DNA of 64,000 nucleotides. Origin: Sodalis glossinidius str. 'morsitans'. Lineage in GTDB: Bacteria; Pseudomonadota; Gammaproteobacteria; Enterobacterales; Enterobacteriaceae. Shown piece by piece: positions 42,974 through 53,363 of this stretch (the first letter of the stretch is position 1; every line of letters begins with the position of its first letter). Location: the NCBI RefSeq assembly GCF_000010085.1, contig NC_007712.1, positions 4,107,147-4,171,146 on the forward strand. Reading direction: 5' to 3'. The notes under the pieces are model-generated. The model did no database searches. It saw only the letters and a list, made by a program, of their open reading frames with translations, and had not been told where the DNA came from. Position numbers and translations under genes: made by a program.

Positions 42974-43454
42974 TCAGTCCAAGAGCCGGTCGACTGGCTC
43001 ACCGCTTTCGTCCGGTACCCGGCGAATTTCGCATCGCACGCCCAGACGCGCCAGTTCGCGAAATGCCGCAATATCGTCGTCATCCACCGAGACAGTCTTA
43101 TGAATCTGCCGTTTGCCCTCGGCGAAATGCATATTACCGACGTTGACCGCTTGGATTGGCACATCGCCGCGCACCAGCGTCAGCACGTCCTGCGGGGTTT
43201 TGCAGACGATGAAAATTCGCTGACGTGGTGCGGCACGATGAATAACGTCGATGGTTTTTTGCAGAGTGAAATAGCGGGTTTCCACGCCCGGCGACACACC
43301 ATATCCATTAAACTTTGCTGTATCGGATCGGCGGCGGCCTGATCGTTGGCCACCAGCAATAAATTCGCGCTCAGGGAATTGGCCCAGGTCACACCCCCTG
43401 GCCATGTACCAGCAGGTTATCAATCCGGGTCAGTAAGATATTTGGCGCGGTCAT
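42974..43454 (-). pseudogene. agaV: PTS EIIB component, Aga type, broken
   Basis: This is the remnant of AgaV, the EIIB phosphocarrier, about 157 residues. ATG 43454 begins TAPNILLTRIDNLLVHGQGV, including the phosphorylated His in VHGQ. A frameshift follows near 43390 into WANSLSANLLLVANDQAAAD, and another near 43310 into the frame VETRYFTLQKTIDVIHRAAP and RIFIVCKTPQDVLTLVRGDV to the stop at 42974. The start overlaps the agaS stop (ATGA), showing former translational coupling. Confidence 0.85.
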
Positions 43455-44348
43455 GCGTCTTCCTCCTGCTGTTTGCGTTGACCGGCGCCTTGGCCGGCTG
43501 GATAGGGATAAAGTGTCACGCCCTGCACGACGCAGTTTACCTCGCCGGTAGGACAGGAATTGTCGGGGGTGACGCCGAGCGTTAGCGAGGTTTCCAGCTC
43601 CAACAGCTGCAGGAACATCAAATAGGGCAAGCTCAGCCAGATATCCTGCTGCGCGCCGGCGACGGCCAGCGTTTCCGGCACGCCGCACAAACAACCAGCA
43701 CCGAGACACATGACATGCGTGAACCCACCGCGCGCCAATGGCTTGATCTGCTGCTGCCATGACGCCTGCTGGTGGTCGCACCAATCGGCGACCGAATGCA
43801 ACATCTCGCCGCTCTGTGCCAGTGACCAAGGACCCAGCACCAGCAGCATGCAGCTAAAGCTTGAGGTCATGGCGAACCCCTGATCCAGCGCTTCCGGCGG
43901 CATGAGCAGAGTACACACGCGCTCCCGATCCTAGCCGAAACGAGCCAGTTCTCCCTCGGCGTTACAGATAATAACGAGATGATGACAGTCGGGCAGCACG
44001 CGCTCTGCCAGCGTTACTGCGGCCAGACTCTCAGGGCTGTTGCCGGAGCGGTCGTAGGAAACCAGCAGTGTTGGACGCGACGACATCCCGGCCTGTCGCC
44101 TCAAGGAGCCAGGGCGCCAGAGCACGGCCGATAAAGTCTGAAGAGCCGGCGCCGCACAGCACGATGCGCAGATCCGGCTGGCGCAGAAGTGTCTGCAAGA
44201 ACGGCTGCCAGTCAGGCTGAAGCTGTTGCACGTGCTGGACTACCTGGCGCCAAAGCCAGGGTTGCTGGTGGATCTCGCGGGCGGTGTGCAGCGCCTGACG
44301 CTGGCGCAACCACTCCTCGGGATAGGAATACAGCTGTTTCATCTTCAT
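43451..44348 (-). pseudogene. agaS: SIS-domain sugar isomerase/deaminase AgaS, broken
   Basis: AgaS is a galactosamine-6-phosphate deaminase/isomerase of about 384 residues with two SIS domains. ATG 44348, after AAGGAGT, reads MKMKQLYSYPEEWLRQRQAL, then IVLCGAGSSDFIGRALAPWL. A frameshift and small loss near 44090 leads to LVSYDRSGNSPESLAAVTLA; a TAG at 43931 follows ELARFG. The same region continues TLLMPPEALDQGFAMTSSF and VMCLGAGCLCGVPETLAVAG. The second SIS domain is mostly deleted, with the end VNCVVQGVTLYPYPAGQGA present. It is dead. Confidence 0.85.
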
Positions 44349-44400
44349 ACTCCTTGCTTCCCAGGAACACAGACCCGGGACAAAAACAATTCGATAGGGG

Positions 44401-44657
44401 CTAGTCGCCGGCGATAATGACCTCGACACCCATATTGGTCAGCGCCAATCGGTAATCATCGGGGATGCGGCTATCGGTAATCAGCCGCTGGATCCCGCGC
44501 GCAGGACGGATCAGGCAAAAGCTCTTGCGACTAAATTTACTGGCGTCCGCCACGGCGATGATTTCGTGCGCGACTTCGCACATGGTGCGATTGAGGCTCG
44601 CCTCGCCGGCGTGTTTCGATGATTTTTTCACGACGACTCAGGGTGTCCAGCGCCATG
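44401..44657 (-). pseudogene. agaR: DeoR-family repressor AgaR, fragment
   Basis: ATG 44657 begins MALDTLSRREKIIE, the usual DeoR-family N-terminus. The following DNA-binding and sensing parts are deleted, and the sequence jumps to GEASLNRTMCEVAHEIIAVA and DASKFSRKSFCLI, then ALTNMGVEVIIAGD, the C-terminal block of AgaR. About 257 bases remain of some 800. It is adjacent to agaS, which fits a regulator of this locus. Confidence 0.78.
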
Positions 44658-45800
44658 TTGTTCTACTCCCGGTTACTGCAATGTCAGCCTGCAAGGTGAG
44701 GGAGGTGAAAGGATTACACTTGACCTCGACTCTATTACAGCAAAGGCCGTAGGAGCGTGTTGTGAGCACGGTCACAGCTTATTTTTTGTCGCTAAGTGAT
44801 TAAAAACACTTTCGTTTCACCTGCAAGCGAAAGCGGAAATACCGCACCTGGTGCACTTAAAGAAGAGGGGGGAATCGCATTTTACGTCACGCTGATTTCC
44901 ACAGGATGGGTGAAAACAAAAAAGCTGGTATCGATTTTGCCCGAGTTGGCTTCCCATGTCGCGTGTGAGCCCGATGGCAAATTTAGCAATGGGCGAGCTT
45001 CCGCACCACTACGCCCCATGTTGTGGCGATGGCACACACCTGAAGCGGGTAAGCTATTGGCGGCCACCCGTTATAGTTATTTCGTCGCGGAAATTCCGGC
45101 TTCGACCAGAGAGAAAACATGAGCCCCTTTTTATTGGACTGCTCCTGTAGTCGTGAATAGCGTGGCGTCGGTTCAGCCGGTTCAGCCGGTTCAGCCGGTT
45201 CAGCCGGTTCAGCCGGTTCAGCCGGTTCAGCCAGTGCGCCGCAATGGGGGACGGTGAACCCAGAGGTAACCCACGCCGCGACCCTTTGCCTCCCCGCCCT
45301 CTAACTACCCTATGGTACGATGGTACCGGTGCCAGTCACACCCAGACCAGCCCGAGTATGCAGTTCGATGAAGACTTGTGTTGAAAGGGATCTGACGCCA
45401 TGAAAGGCCGCTCAGTGACTGACAGAACGATCCCGCGCATGTCGCGCCGGCGTCCGTTTCATGTCATGTTCTCATTGGAGTACTGTTTACCTTTTGAGCG
45501 GTAATATCAGGGAGCATATAGGTTAAATGGGTTCGTGGTCCCGCAACGGGCGCCATCCACCGGCGGCTTTCCTCGCGGCGTGCCCTGCCTTACCCGGCGA
45601 TGTCGGCAGGGGTCAACGCGCCGTCTGCACGGGCACTGCGATCAATCTTCTGGCATTGGCAAGGGGCGCTTATGAAAGGAATCATCGCGCGGCCGCAACT
45701 ATGTAATCGGGATAGCGATCGCGGGCACAAGCCAGGCGCCGTGCGCCGACGTGCGGACAGCCGCGGTTCCTGCGTGCCGCGGCAAAGGTTCCCGTAGTCC
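44658..45800. other. Gene-poor region with a 9-bp repeat
   Basis: About 1140 bases upstream of the agaR fragment. The frames here match nothing known to me. The notable structure is the 9-bp tandem repeat at 45170-45232. The stretch 45600-45800 is GC-rich with no coherent coding frame. Confidence 0.5.
45170..45232. repeat. 9-bp tandem repeat, 7 copies (GGTTCAGCC)
   Basis: Seven exact copies of GGTTCAGCC lie head to tail over 63 bases. In one plus-strand frame they code (VQP)n, preceded by TAPVVVNSVAS and followed by VRRNGGR and a stop. There is no convincing start or Shine-Dalgarno for a real protein, so it may be a piece of a decayed proline-rich protein or simple slippage. Confidence 0.95.
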
Positions 45801-46645
45801 ATGCGCGGCGCTATCGGCAAGCATGCCCTTGCCGGCCTAGGCGCCGGGGGCGTGCCCGCTATGTTAAATGGCCTGCTTGCTCCCGGTGGGCCGCGCGCGG
45901 CGGCGGAAAAACGCTGGGGTCTGGTCCCCTGTGCCGATCCCTGCCGGCTGTTGCTGTATACGGCTGCCTTTCTGGCGCCGGGCTGTGGCTGGCTGCCGAT
46001 CGGCGATTACCGGGCGTTTATCATCCTGGTGGCGGCAGTGCTGTTGTTTTTGCTGTGGAATCTCTATCGGCTGGGCGTGCCGGAGGCGGCGAACGCAACG
46101 GGTGAGGGCTATCACGCCGTGCACAATTTGGCGCTGCCGCCCTCGGACGGCAAAGGTCTGGACCGGCGTTTTCTTAAACTGTGGTCGCGACCTGCAGCGC
46201 ATGGTCCGGCGGAGCGGTGTTGTATGTTATCTTACCGTCTTTCGACGCCCATCTCTTCGGTAATGACGGCATCAATTTCTGGTTTTCCTGGTACGCCGTC
46301 AACATGGCCGCGCTCACCCTGCTGGAGAGAAAGGGGTTTCACAGACGGGCAGGCGGCAGCGCCGTGACCGGTCTGTTGCTGATGCTGGCGGTGGCGGTGC
46401 AGACCGCCGGGGTCCATCTCGCGTTCGGCTATCTCTATCAACAGGCGCTGAATGTCTGTTATCGCGGCAGGATGATGCTTTATCTGGGCCTGCTCTCCTT
46501 GGCGGGTGCATTGGGCGAATGTGGAACGTTAGCCGTCTATTGGCTTACGGGCAATCCACGCCTCACTTTGCTGTTGATTTTGCTGCTGCTAGGGGTGGTG
46601 ATATTGCGCTATCGCCGTTATGGCGCGCGCGAACCAGGAAGATAG
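45801..46645 (+). pseudogene. Membrane protein remnant, not recognised
   Basis: I do not recognise the family. Frame 1 (from 45801) has hydrophobic stretches near LLLYTAAFLAPGCGWLPIGD and AFIILVAAVLLFLLWNLYRL. A frameshift near 46190 leads to a second frame with INFWFSWYAVNMAALTLLER, AVTGLLLMLAVAVQTAGVHL, MLYLGLLSLAGALGECGTLA and LTLLLILLLLGVVILRYRRY, ending at 46645. Together this suggests six or so membrane segments of an inner-membrane protein whose frame is broken. The N-terminus before residue 40 is not credible. Confidence 0.5.
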
Positions 46646-46906
46646 CGTCAAACGATACCCCGTCATACTGGACGTCCTGTTAGCCGCAGGCCTAGTTTCT
46701 TCTCTTTGCGGCGAAATTTGCGTGCTATCGCTTTACCACGGAAGCATCACGCGGTGGTATGCGAGTTTTCGTCAATCGTCAACGGGAATCGCGGCAAATA
46801 ACGTGTCAGCACGGCGCCGAAGATCGCTGCACTGTGACAGGTGCCGATACCTGAACTAAAATGAGGTTTAAGGCTCATTTACAATGTTTTACAGGATATC
46901 GCGTTA

Positions 46907-48333
46907 ATGAAATTAGGGAAAAGCAAACATAAGCCGCTGCGCATCAACGACATCACCATTATTGACGACGCCAAATTAAAAAAAGCCATTACCGCGGCCG
47001 CGCTGGGAAATGCGATGGAGTGGTTTGATTTTGGCGTTTATGGTTTTGTAGCCTTTGCCTTAGGGCAAGTTTTCTTCCCGGATGCCGCTCTCGGAATCCA
47101 AATGATCGCTGCACTGGCGACCTTCTCGGTGCCGTTTCTGGTGCGTCCGTTGGGCGGTGTCTTTTTCGGCGCGCTGGGCGATAAATTCGGCCGGCAAAAG
47201 GTACTCTCGATCACCATTATCATCATGGCGATAAGCACCTTCTGTATCGGGCTCATCCCCTCTTATGCCTCAATTGGTATCTGGGCGCTGGTGCTGCTGC
47301 TGTTGGCCAAGCTCGCGCAGGGGTTTTCGGTCGGCGGCGAATATTCCGGCGCGGCCATCTTCTGGCTGAATATTCCCCGGACAGTAAGCGCGGATTCATG
47401 GGGAGCTGGCTGGATTTTGGCTCCATCGCCGGGTTTGTCTTAGGCGCCGGTCTCGTGGTGCTGATCTCAAGCATTGTCAGCGAATAAAATTTCCTCGACT
47501 GGGGCTGGAGAATCCCTTTTTTCCTGGTGGCCCCCTGGGCATCATCGGCCTGTATTTGCGCAATGCGCTAGAGGAAACGCCGACCCTCCAGCAGCATATG
47601 GATAAAATGGAGTCCGCCGATCGCGAAACGCTGAAAGAGCGGCCGCGCCTTTCGGTACGTGAGGTCGCGTCCAAACACTGGAAAGGATTGTTGGCCTGCG
47701 TGGGGCTGGTGATTGCCACCAATGTTACCTATTACATGCTGTTGACCTACATGCCCAGCTATTTATTGCACAATCTGCACTATTCGGAAGATCATGGCGT
47801 ATTGATTATTATCGCCATTATGGTCGGCATGCTGTTCGTGCAGCCGGTGGTCGGGATGTGGAGCGATAAAGTGGGCTGTAAAGCCTTTGTCATCGGCGGC
47901 AGTATTGGCCTGTTTATCCTGGAGATCCCCTGTTTTTCCCTGATAAACAGCAATGTGCTGGGGCTGATATTCCTCGGTCTGCTGCTTAACGCCTTTATCG
48001 GCGTCATGGCTTCCACACTCCCGGCCATGTTTCCCACGCAAATCCGCTATAGTGCTTTGGCGATTTCCTTTAATATTTCGGTTTTGATTGCCGGCTTACT
48101 ATCTGATGGTGATTGCGGTAATCGGGTTGGCGACGGGTCTGTTCATGCCGGAAACGGCCAACCGGCCGCTGAAAGGCGCCAAGCCTTCCGCCACCGATCG
48201 GGCAGAAGCCAAGGAGATCCTGCAAGAGGGTTATGACACCATTGAGCAGCAAATTGACGAAATCGATGCTGAAATTATAGTGTTACAGAAAAAACGGCAA
48301 ACCCTTATCGATCAACATCCCCATGTCAATTAA
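46907..48333 (+). pseudogene. proP: Osmosensory proline/betaine transporter ProP, broken
   Basis: ProP is a 12-helix MFS proton symporter of about 500 residues for proline and glycine betaine in osmotic stress. ATG 46907 reads KLGKSKHKPLRINDITIIDD and ITAAALGNAMEWFDFGVYGF. Frame shifts occur near 47370, 47490 and 47530 (an in-frame TAA also at 47485), and again near 48100. The segments YLRNALEETPTLQQHMDKME, YYMLLTYMPSYLLHNLHYSE and TLPAMFPTQIRYSALAISFN are plain. From 48088 the C-terminal part PAYYLMVIAVIGLATGLFMP leads to the charged coiled coil IEQQIDEIDAEIIVLQKKRQ that is diagnostic for ProP. A deletion removes about one helix near 48100. Confidence 0.92.
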
Positions 48334-48527
48334 TATCGTGTCTGCAAAAAGGTTTTCTACCCAAAACCGGGTTTTGCTGGCGTCTGGGGCTTTTGCGCCG
48401 TCGTCTGCGCAAACGCGGATCGGGCCCAGGAGAATACACGCCTTAACGACAGGGAAAGTCCCCGCCGTGATGCGCCCGCCGGCGTGATTGAATTGTAATA
48501 AGCAGCAAAAAATTCCCGGAGGGAGAT

Positions 48528-49713
48528 ATGTGGCTGGCGTCGGCGATATTTGTGGTGACTATGATATTAGTCATCGCACAACCCAAGGGGCTCGTTATTG
48601 GTTGGAGCGCGCTCATCGGCGCGGCGCTATCGCTGGTGGGCGGCATCGTGCATCTGAGCGATATTCCCCTTGTCTGGCACATCGTTTGGAATGCTACCGC
48701 CACCTTTATCGCCATTATCATTATCAGCCTGCTGCTGGATGAGTCGGGGTTTTTTGAATGGGCGGCGTTGTATGTGGGCGCTGGGGAAAGGGCAACGGCA
48801 GACGTCTTTTTATTTTCATCGTACTGGGCGGTGCCTGCGTCGCGGCCCTGTTTGCCAACGATGGCGCCGCGCTGATCCTCACGCCTATCGTGATGGCGAT
48901 GCTGCTGGCGCTGGGATTCAGCTGGCGCGCTACATTGGCCTTTGTCATGGCGGCAGGTTTTATCGCCGATACGTCCAGTTTGCCGCTGGTAGTCTCCAAT
49001 CTGGTCAATATCGTTTCCGCCGATTTCTTTGCCCTGCCGTTCAATCATTATGCCGCGGTAATGGTGCCGGTAAATATCGTCGCCGTGATCGCGACTCTGA
49101 GCATACTGTTTCTGGTTTACGGCCGTGATATTCCCTCCGGCTATTCGCTGGCGAAATTAAAACCGCCGACTGAGGCCATTCGAGATCGGCGCACGTTTAT
49201 GACCGGTTGGGGCGTGCTCGCGCTGTTATTGGTGGGTTTTTTTGCGTTGGAGCCGCTCGGGGTTCCCGTTAGTCTGATCGCCGCCGTGGCGGCACTCATC
49301 TTGTATTGCGTGGCGCGCCGCACAAGGATCATCGATATCACTCGCGTGTTGCGTCACGCCCCCTGGCAAATTGTCATTTTTTCCCTCGGTATGTATTTGG
49401 TGGTCTACGGATTGCGCAACGCCGGATTGACCGATGTCCTGGCCAGCGCGTTAAATTGGCTGGCGGCCAAAGGGTTATGGACCGCCACCCTGGGTACGGG
49501 GTGCTTACCGCGCTGTTGTCACTGGTAATGAACAACCTGCCTTCGGTGCTGGTTGGCGCGCTCTCCATCGACGCAGCCATACCGCCGGCGTGGTAAGGCA
49601 GGGAATGTTTATGCCAACGTCATCGGCTGCGATTTAGGGCCGAAAATCACCCCTATCGGCAGTCTAGCCACGCTGTTATGGCTGCATGTGCTGGCAAAGA
49701 GATTGTCATTAAC
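48528..49713 (+). pseudogene. arsB: Arsenite efflux pump ArsB, broken
   Basis: ArsB exports arsenite and antimonite across the inner membrane, about 429 residues. ATG 48528 follows GGAGGGAG and reads MWLASAIFVVTMILVIAQPK. A frameshift near 48780 leads to GKGNGRRLFIFIVLGGACVA; the long frame includes ANDGAALILTPIVMAMLLAL and GFIADTSSLPLVVSNLVNIV, down to YGLRNAGLTDVLASALNW. Further shifts near 49500 and 49590 precede VYANVIGCDLGPKITPIGSL and ATLLWLHVLAKR. The last ~36 residues are missing; the sequence runs into the rspB remnant. No arsR or arsC is seen nearby. Confidence 0.9.
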
Positions 49714-49769
49714 GGTGCCGGTTGAGGAGCCCGCAACTTTCCCCGCCGGCAAGAAAAAAGCCTTTCTGG

Positions 49770-50180
49770 CGGACTCGCCAGCCTGATCGAGCCTTTCACC
49801 ATCGCCGCCAATATTACTGCCTACCTCAAACCGATACCGGCGGATGTGGCGCTGATTTACGGCGCGGGCCCGATGGGGCTGGCTGGCCGCCATTCAGGTG
49901 CTGAAGGGGATATATGATGTGTCTAAGGTCATCGTGGTCGATCGGATCGAAGAGCGGCTGACGCTGGCGCGCGCCAACGGGGCAGATCAGGTGCTAGATA
50001 ACAGTCAAACGCCGCTGGCGGAACAGCTGGACGGTCTGCGTCCGACGCTCATCATTGACGCCGCCTACCATCCCTCCATCCTGCCGGAAGTGATGGCGCT
50101 GGCCAGCATTCGAGCGCCATGCGCGCAAAGTTTATTGCCGCTGTGGCGGCGCCTCACGACAACAATCGGTCCCAGCGCAC
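49770..50180 (+). pseudogene. rspB: Zinc-type alcohol dehydrogenase RspB, fragment
   Basis: This is the middle part of RspB, a zinc-dependent dehydrogenase of about 339 residues. Readable are LIEPFTIAANITAYLKPIPA, DVALIYGAGPMGL with the NAD-binding glycines, then after a frameshift near 49895 VLKGIYDVSKVIVVDRIEER, LARANGADQVLDNSQTPLAE and PTLIIDAAYHPSILPEVMAL. The catalytic-zinc N-terminal half and the C-terminus are missing. It is joined on its left to the arsB remnant (49713) and lies next to rspR, its usual neighbour. Confidence 0.82.
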
Positions 50181-50400
50181 ACCGCCAGAGGGCTGCGATG
50201 GCTGCGGCGTCATCACGGCAGCGTTCCGTCCATTTGGTGGCCACTGGTCATTGCGCCATCCGCCGCGTCTTGGGATGGCTTGTATCCCTTTTAGTGCAAG
50301 GATCCGACAAAAAAGTCTGGCGTTTGCCGCCGCCCCCACCTTAGACTTATCGTCCAAAAGCCTGTCTTGTGGCTACTACTGACAAAACGGATCGTATCGA

Positions 50401-51086
50401 ATGTCGATTTCTTATGCCATCACCGCCGGTGAACCCGTCAATCAGCAGATTTATCGTTTTCTGCGTCATGATATCGTCACCTGTGCGATTCCTCCGGGTT
50501 CGCTGCTGTCGGAAAAAAGAGATTGCGTTGCGGTTTACCGTTTCGCGCCAGCTGGTGAGGGAGGCGTTTATCAAGCTGACCGAAGCGGGTCTGGTGCAGG
50601 GCTGCCCCAGCGCGGTACCTTTGTACGCAAGATTTCCGCACGGCGGGTCGCAGACGGCCGCTTCATCCGTGGCGGTGGAAACGGTGGTGGTGCGTCGGGC
50701 CGCACTGCAAATGTCGCCCGCATCGTTAATGCAGCTCGAGCACAATCTACCTACAGCAGCAGTCGCTGGCGGCGTCCTACCACAATAGCCATGAGTTTTT
50801 GCGGCTGGACGATGAATTTCACCGCCTGATAGCGCAAAGTATTGATTGTGAGCTGGCCTGTGAAACCGTGGAAAATATCAAAGCTGCGCTGGACCGCGTA
50901 CGCTTTCTTACCAAGCGAAGTGTCGCCGCCGGAGATATTGATCGGTCAGCATCAAGAAATTTTCTATGCGTTAAAGCGCGTGATGCCGATACAGCGGAGG
51001 ATGCGCTGCGCCGTCACCTGCAGCAAATGATCCTCACTATCATTACCATAGCCCAGCGCAATAGTCAATGGTTTGAAGAAGAGTAG
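50401..51086 (+). pseudogene. rspR: GntR-family regulator RspR, broken
   Basis: RspR is a GntR/FCD regulator of rspAB. ATG 50401 begins MSISYAITAGEPVNQQIYRF and LRHDIVTCAIPPGSLLSEK. A frameshift near 50515 moves to KEIALRFTVSRQLVREAFIK and LTEAGLVQ, the rest of the winged helix. A shift back gives RGTFVRKISARRVADGRFIR, and more shifts precede RLDDEFHRLIAQSIDCELAC and NIKAALDRVRFLTKRSVAA, then LRRHLQQMILTIITIAQRNS. The gene is near full length, with at least four small indels. It lies about 220 bases after the rspB fragment. Confidence 0.82.
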
Positions 51087-51942
51087 CGGGTTTATGTCGG
51101 GCTGCTCTCCAGCACGCGGCTGAGCGCTTCTGCAAAGAGGCCCCTGGCGCCCCAGACCGGGTTAGATTAAGGCCACGACGCCTGATACGCGGCCGTACGG
51201 CGACCGTAGGCGTGGGGCCAGGCGCGTTCGCATTATGCCGTTTGCCGAATTCGGCTGAGCGACCCGGCAGCCCTTACCTTCTGTCCCGCTAAAGTTCGCG
51301 CAGGCGCCGACGTGAATTATCCCCTCACGGCGAGATCTTGTTACTGCCTGACCCTACCTCACTCTGCTATGGTTCTTTTCTTTGTCAAATCTCCTATTCC
51401 ATAATCCCTATTATTCCTCTCCTGCTCCTCTTTTCCGTTCCTTAACGCCCTAACTTCCTGACTTTTTAACCTTTAACGTCCAACTCTCCATGTTCTCAAC
51501 TCCCCAGATTCCTACGCTCACACCCTGTTAATCGAGCCTGGTTTGTAATTAAGTACAGAGCTGCCGTCCATGCAACGGACGTTTGACCAGGGGGGTGTTA
51601 AATTATTGCATGCAATGTGAGCCATTATCGAGAATTTTGTCAAATGTTGTGTAGGGTTTTTTGCGTGCTGGTCCAATGGTTGACATACAAAGCGATAATA
51701 AAGAAAGATTCTTTATTTCCTAATTCGTCTTAACATATCGGGTGGCCTCACTATTATTCGAGCACATTAAGCATCAAACCGCGCCTGCGGGCGATGATGC
51801 ATGACAGGATTGTCCTGCTAATAATGATGTCTATCAAGGATGCCCTGCGTTAGTCCACGGTATCGTCAGATAAAACATTCGTTATTTATCGGCACACACA
51901 GGAATGAATACCTCCTGCCGCCAGCATATTGAGGTCGTTATC
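51087..51942. other. Noncoding region after rspR, pyrimidine-rich stretch
   Basis: About 850 bases without a credible gene. From about 51360 to 51540 the plus strand is strongly pyrimidine-rich (TC-rich words with few purines). 51600-51800 is AT-rich. No repeat, tRNA or terminator stands out. Confidence 0.5.
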
Positions 51943-52182
51943 ATGAATTTCATTTTTGCATTGTTCGTCGGTGCGTTTATTTCCGGCTACAGTTTTTATC
52001 GGCATAACCGATTAATAGAAAGCCGCCAGCTCCCCCGAGTCGATCACAAAAGACACGCGCATTCTCGCACTCTGACTCGTGTGATAAATCCGATTGAGGC
52101 CCGCATCACTTTGACTGAAGCTATTAAAGAACGTTTAGTAGTGGTTCAGCGTGAATATCATATAGTGATTAAGGCTGCTTGA
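51943..52182 (+). CDS. Small hypothetical membrane protein
   Basis: I do not recognise this 79-residue frame. From ATG 51943 (chosen over ATG 51904) it starts MNFIFALFVGAFISGYSFYR, one hydrophobic segment with a polar anchor, followed by a basic tail with HKRHAHSRTLTRVINPIEAR and ending VVVQREYHIVIKAA. A weak GAGG (51930) lies upstream. It is alone in a gene-poor stretch. It might be a real small membrane protein, or a chance frame; length, start and composition do not decide it. Confidence 0.4.
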   Translation: MNFIFALFVGAFISGYSFYRHNRLIESRQLPRVDHKRHAHSRTLTRVINPIEARITLTEAIKERLVVVQREYHIVIKAA

Positions 52183-53242
52183 TAGCGCCAACGGGCGCCA
52201 ATAACGTCACTCAATCGTATACAGTTGCCTCTTGCGCCGCATGATAAGCGGCGTTGAAAATTCCGGTGCTTTCACGACGGTTGAAAAGACTTATCTTCTC
52301 TCGTTTGCAGGGCGATGTCGTCACGGCTGCGGCGGGGAAGAGTCATAAGAGTGGCGTTAAAACAGCGATGTTCATGAACATAAGAATAAGCATGTTTTTA
52401 GCATGCTTTATGAATTGAATTGAGAAAACTCATTCATGAGGTCGCCATCAGCATCATAACGCTGTGTTGGGTAATTCGGGCACAATCCCTGGAATGGGCG
52501 TGCCAAAGCAGGCAATAACCCTGTCGGTGCGGGCACGGCCGCTGGGGGCCTCCTGAAGTTTACCGCCAGGCAAATAGCGTCTGATAAGACATGAGTATAC
52601 GAGATTAACACAATGTAAATAATTTTTGGCGAATGGCTGCAAGGGCGAAACAATACATTAGCGTGCCATATCGTTCGCGTAACAAACAGATAATCTTTGC
52701 CTGGAAGCTTAGCGCTGTTTATTTCGACGGCGGGGTGAGTTTTTAGCAAAATTAGCCAAGTATGGAAAATGCCAGTGATGAGAGTTATTACGCCGTAAAT
52801 TCGGTGAGGATTTATGCTACATAAAATTAATATAAATTATATTAAATATAGTATAAAAATATGTATTATAATTATGTTGATTATTTTTTGTGCCAATGTG
52901 TAGTGAATTCGTTTCTGTGTAAATCCGGGCGTAGAGGAGAGACATAATCTCATGTTATTCATGGGTTTTGTTCGCCGCCGCGCAGAGGCTTTATATAATG
53001 ATAATAACGTTGATACTTATGTTATATTATTATTAATAAATCATCGATATGATTGATGGATGAGTAATTTTATGTATGATGCCCCCCATATTTCACGGGG
53101 CGCAATAAAGTCGTTCGTCGGTGTAATTACGTTTACCTAGCGATATGCCTGCGTTCTTGGCATAGGGAGAGCTTATACCTCGCAAAAGCTAGTAGCCTAC
53201 TGCGATATCCATCTTATTTACTTATATCTCCTGGAGATATTC
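52183..53242. other. Noncoding region before the protease gene
   Basis: About 1060 bases without a gene. 52750-53080 is extremely AT-rich with runs such as ATAAATTATATTAAATATAG. The only open frame, on the minus strand at 52408-52749, has no recognisable similarity. A CTGGAGATATTC ribosome-binding region precedes the ATG at 53243. Confidence 0.5.
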
Positions 53243-53363
53243 ATGAAAAGTTTTTTGTTTGTCATCGTGTTGTCATTATTTTTATCCGGCTGCAGCGCAG
53301 TGGGACATTATAATGTCGATAAAACAGCCTCGGATAAAGCAGATTTCCATTTTGTCGGAATAC

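Noticed and set aside
45170..45232. CRISPR array
   Set aside because: The 9-base repeats are directly adjacent with no spacers, and no cas genes are present.
44658..51942. A novel defence or prophage island in the gene-poor part
   Set aside because: No integrase, nuclease, methylase, phage structural gene or attachment site was seen; the readable pieces are remnants of ordinary enteric genes (proP, arsB, rspB, rspR).
52408..52749. 113-codon minus-strand open frame
   Set aside because: No ribosome-binding site, no recognisable motif and irregular composition in an AT-rich noncoding region.
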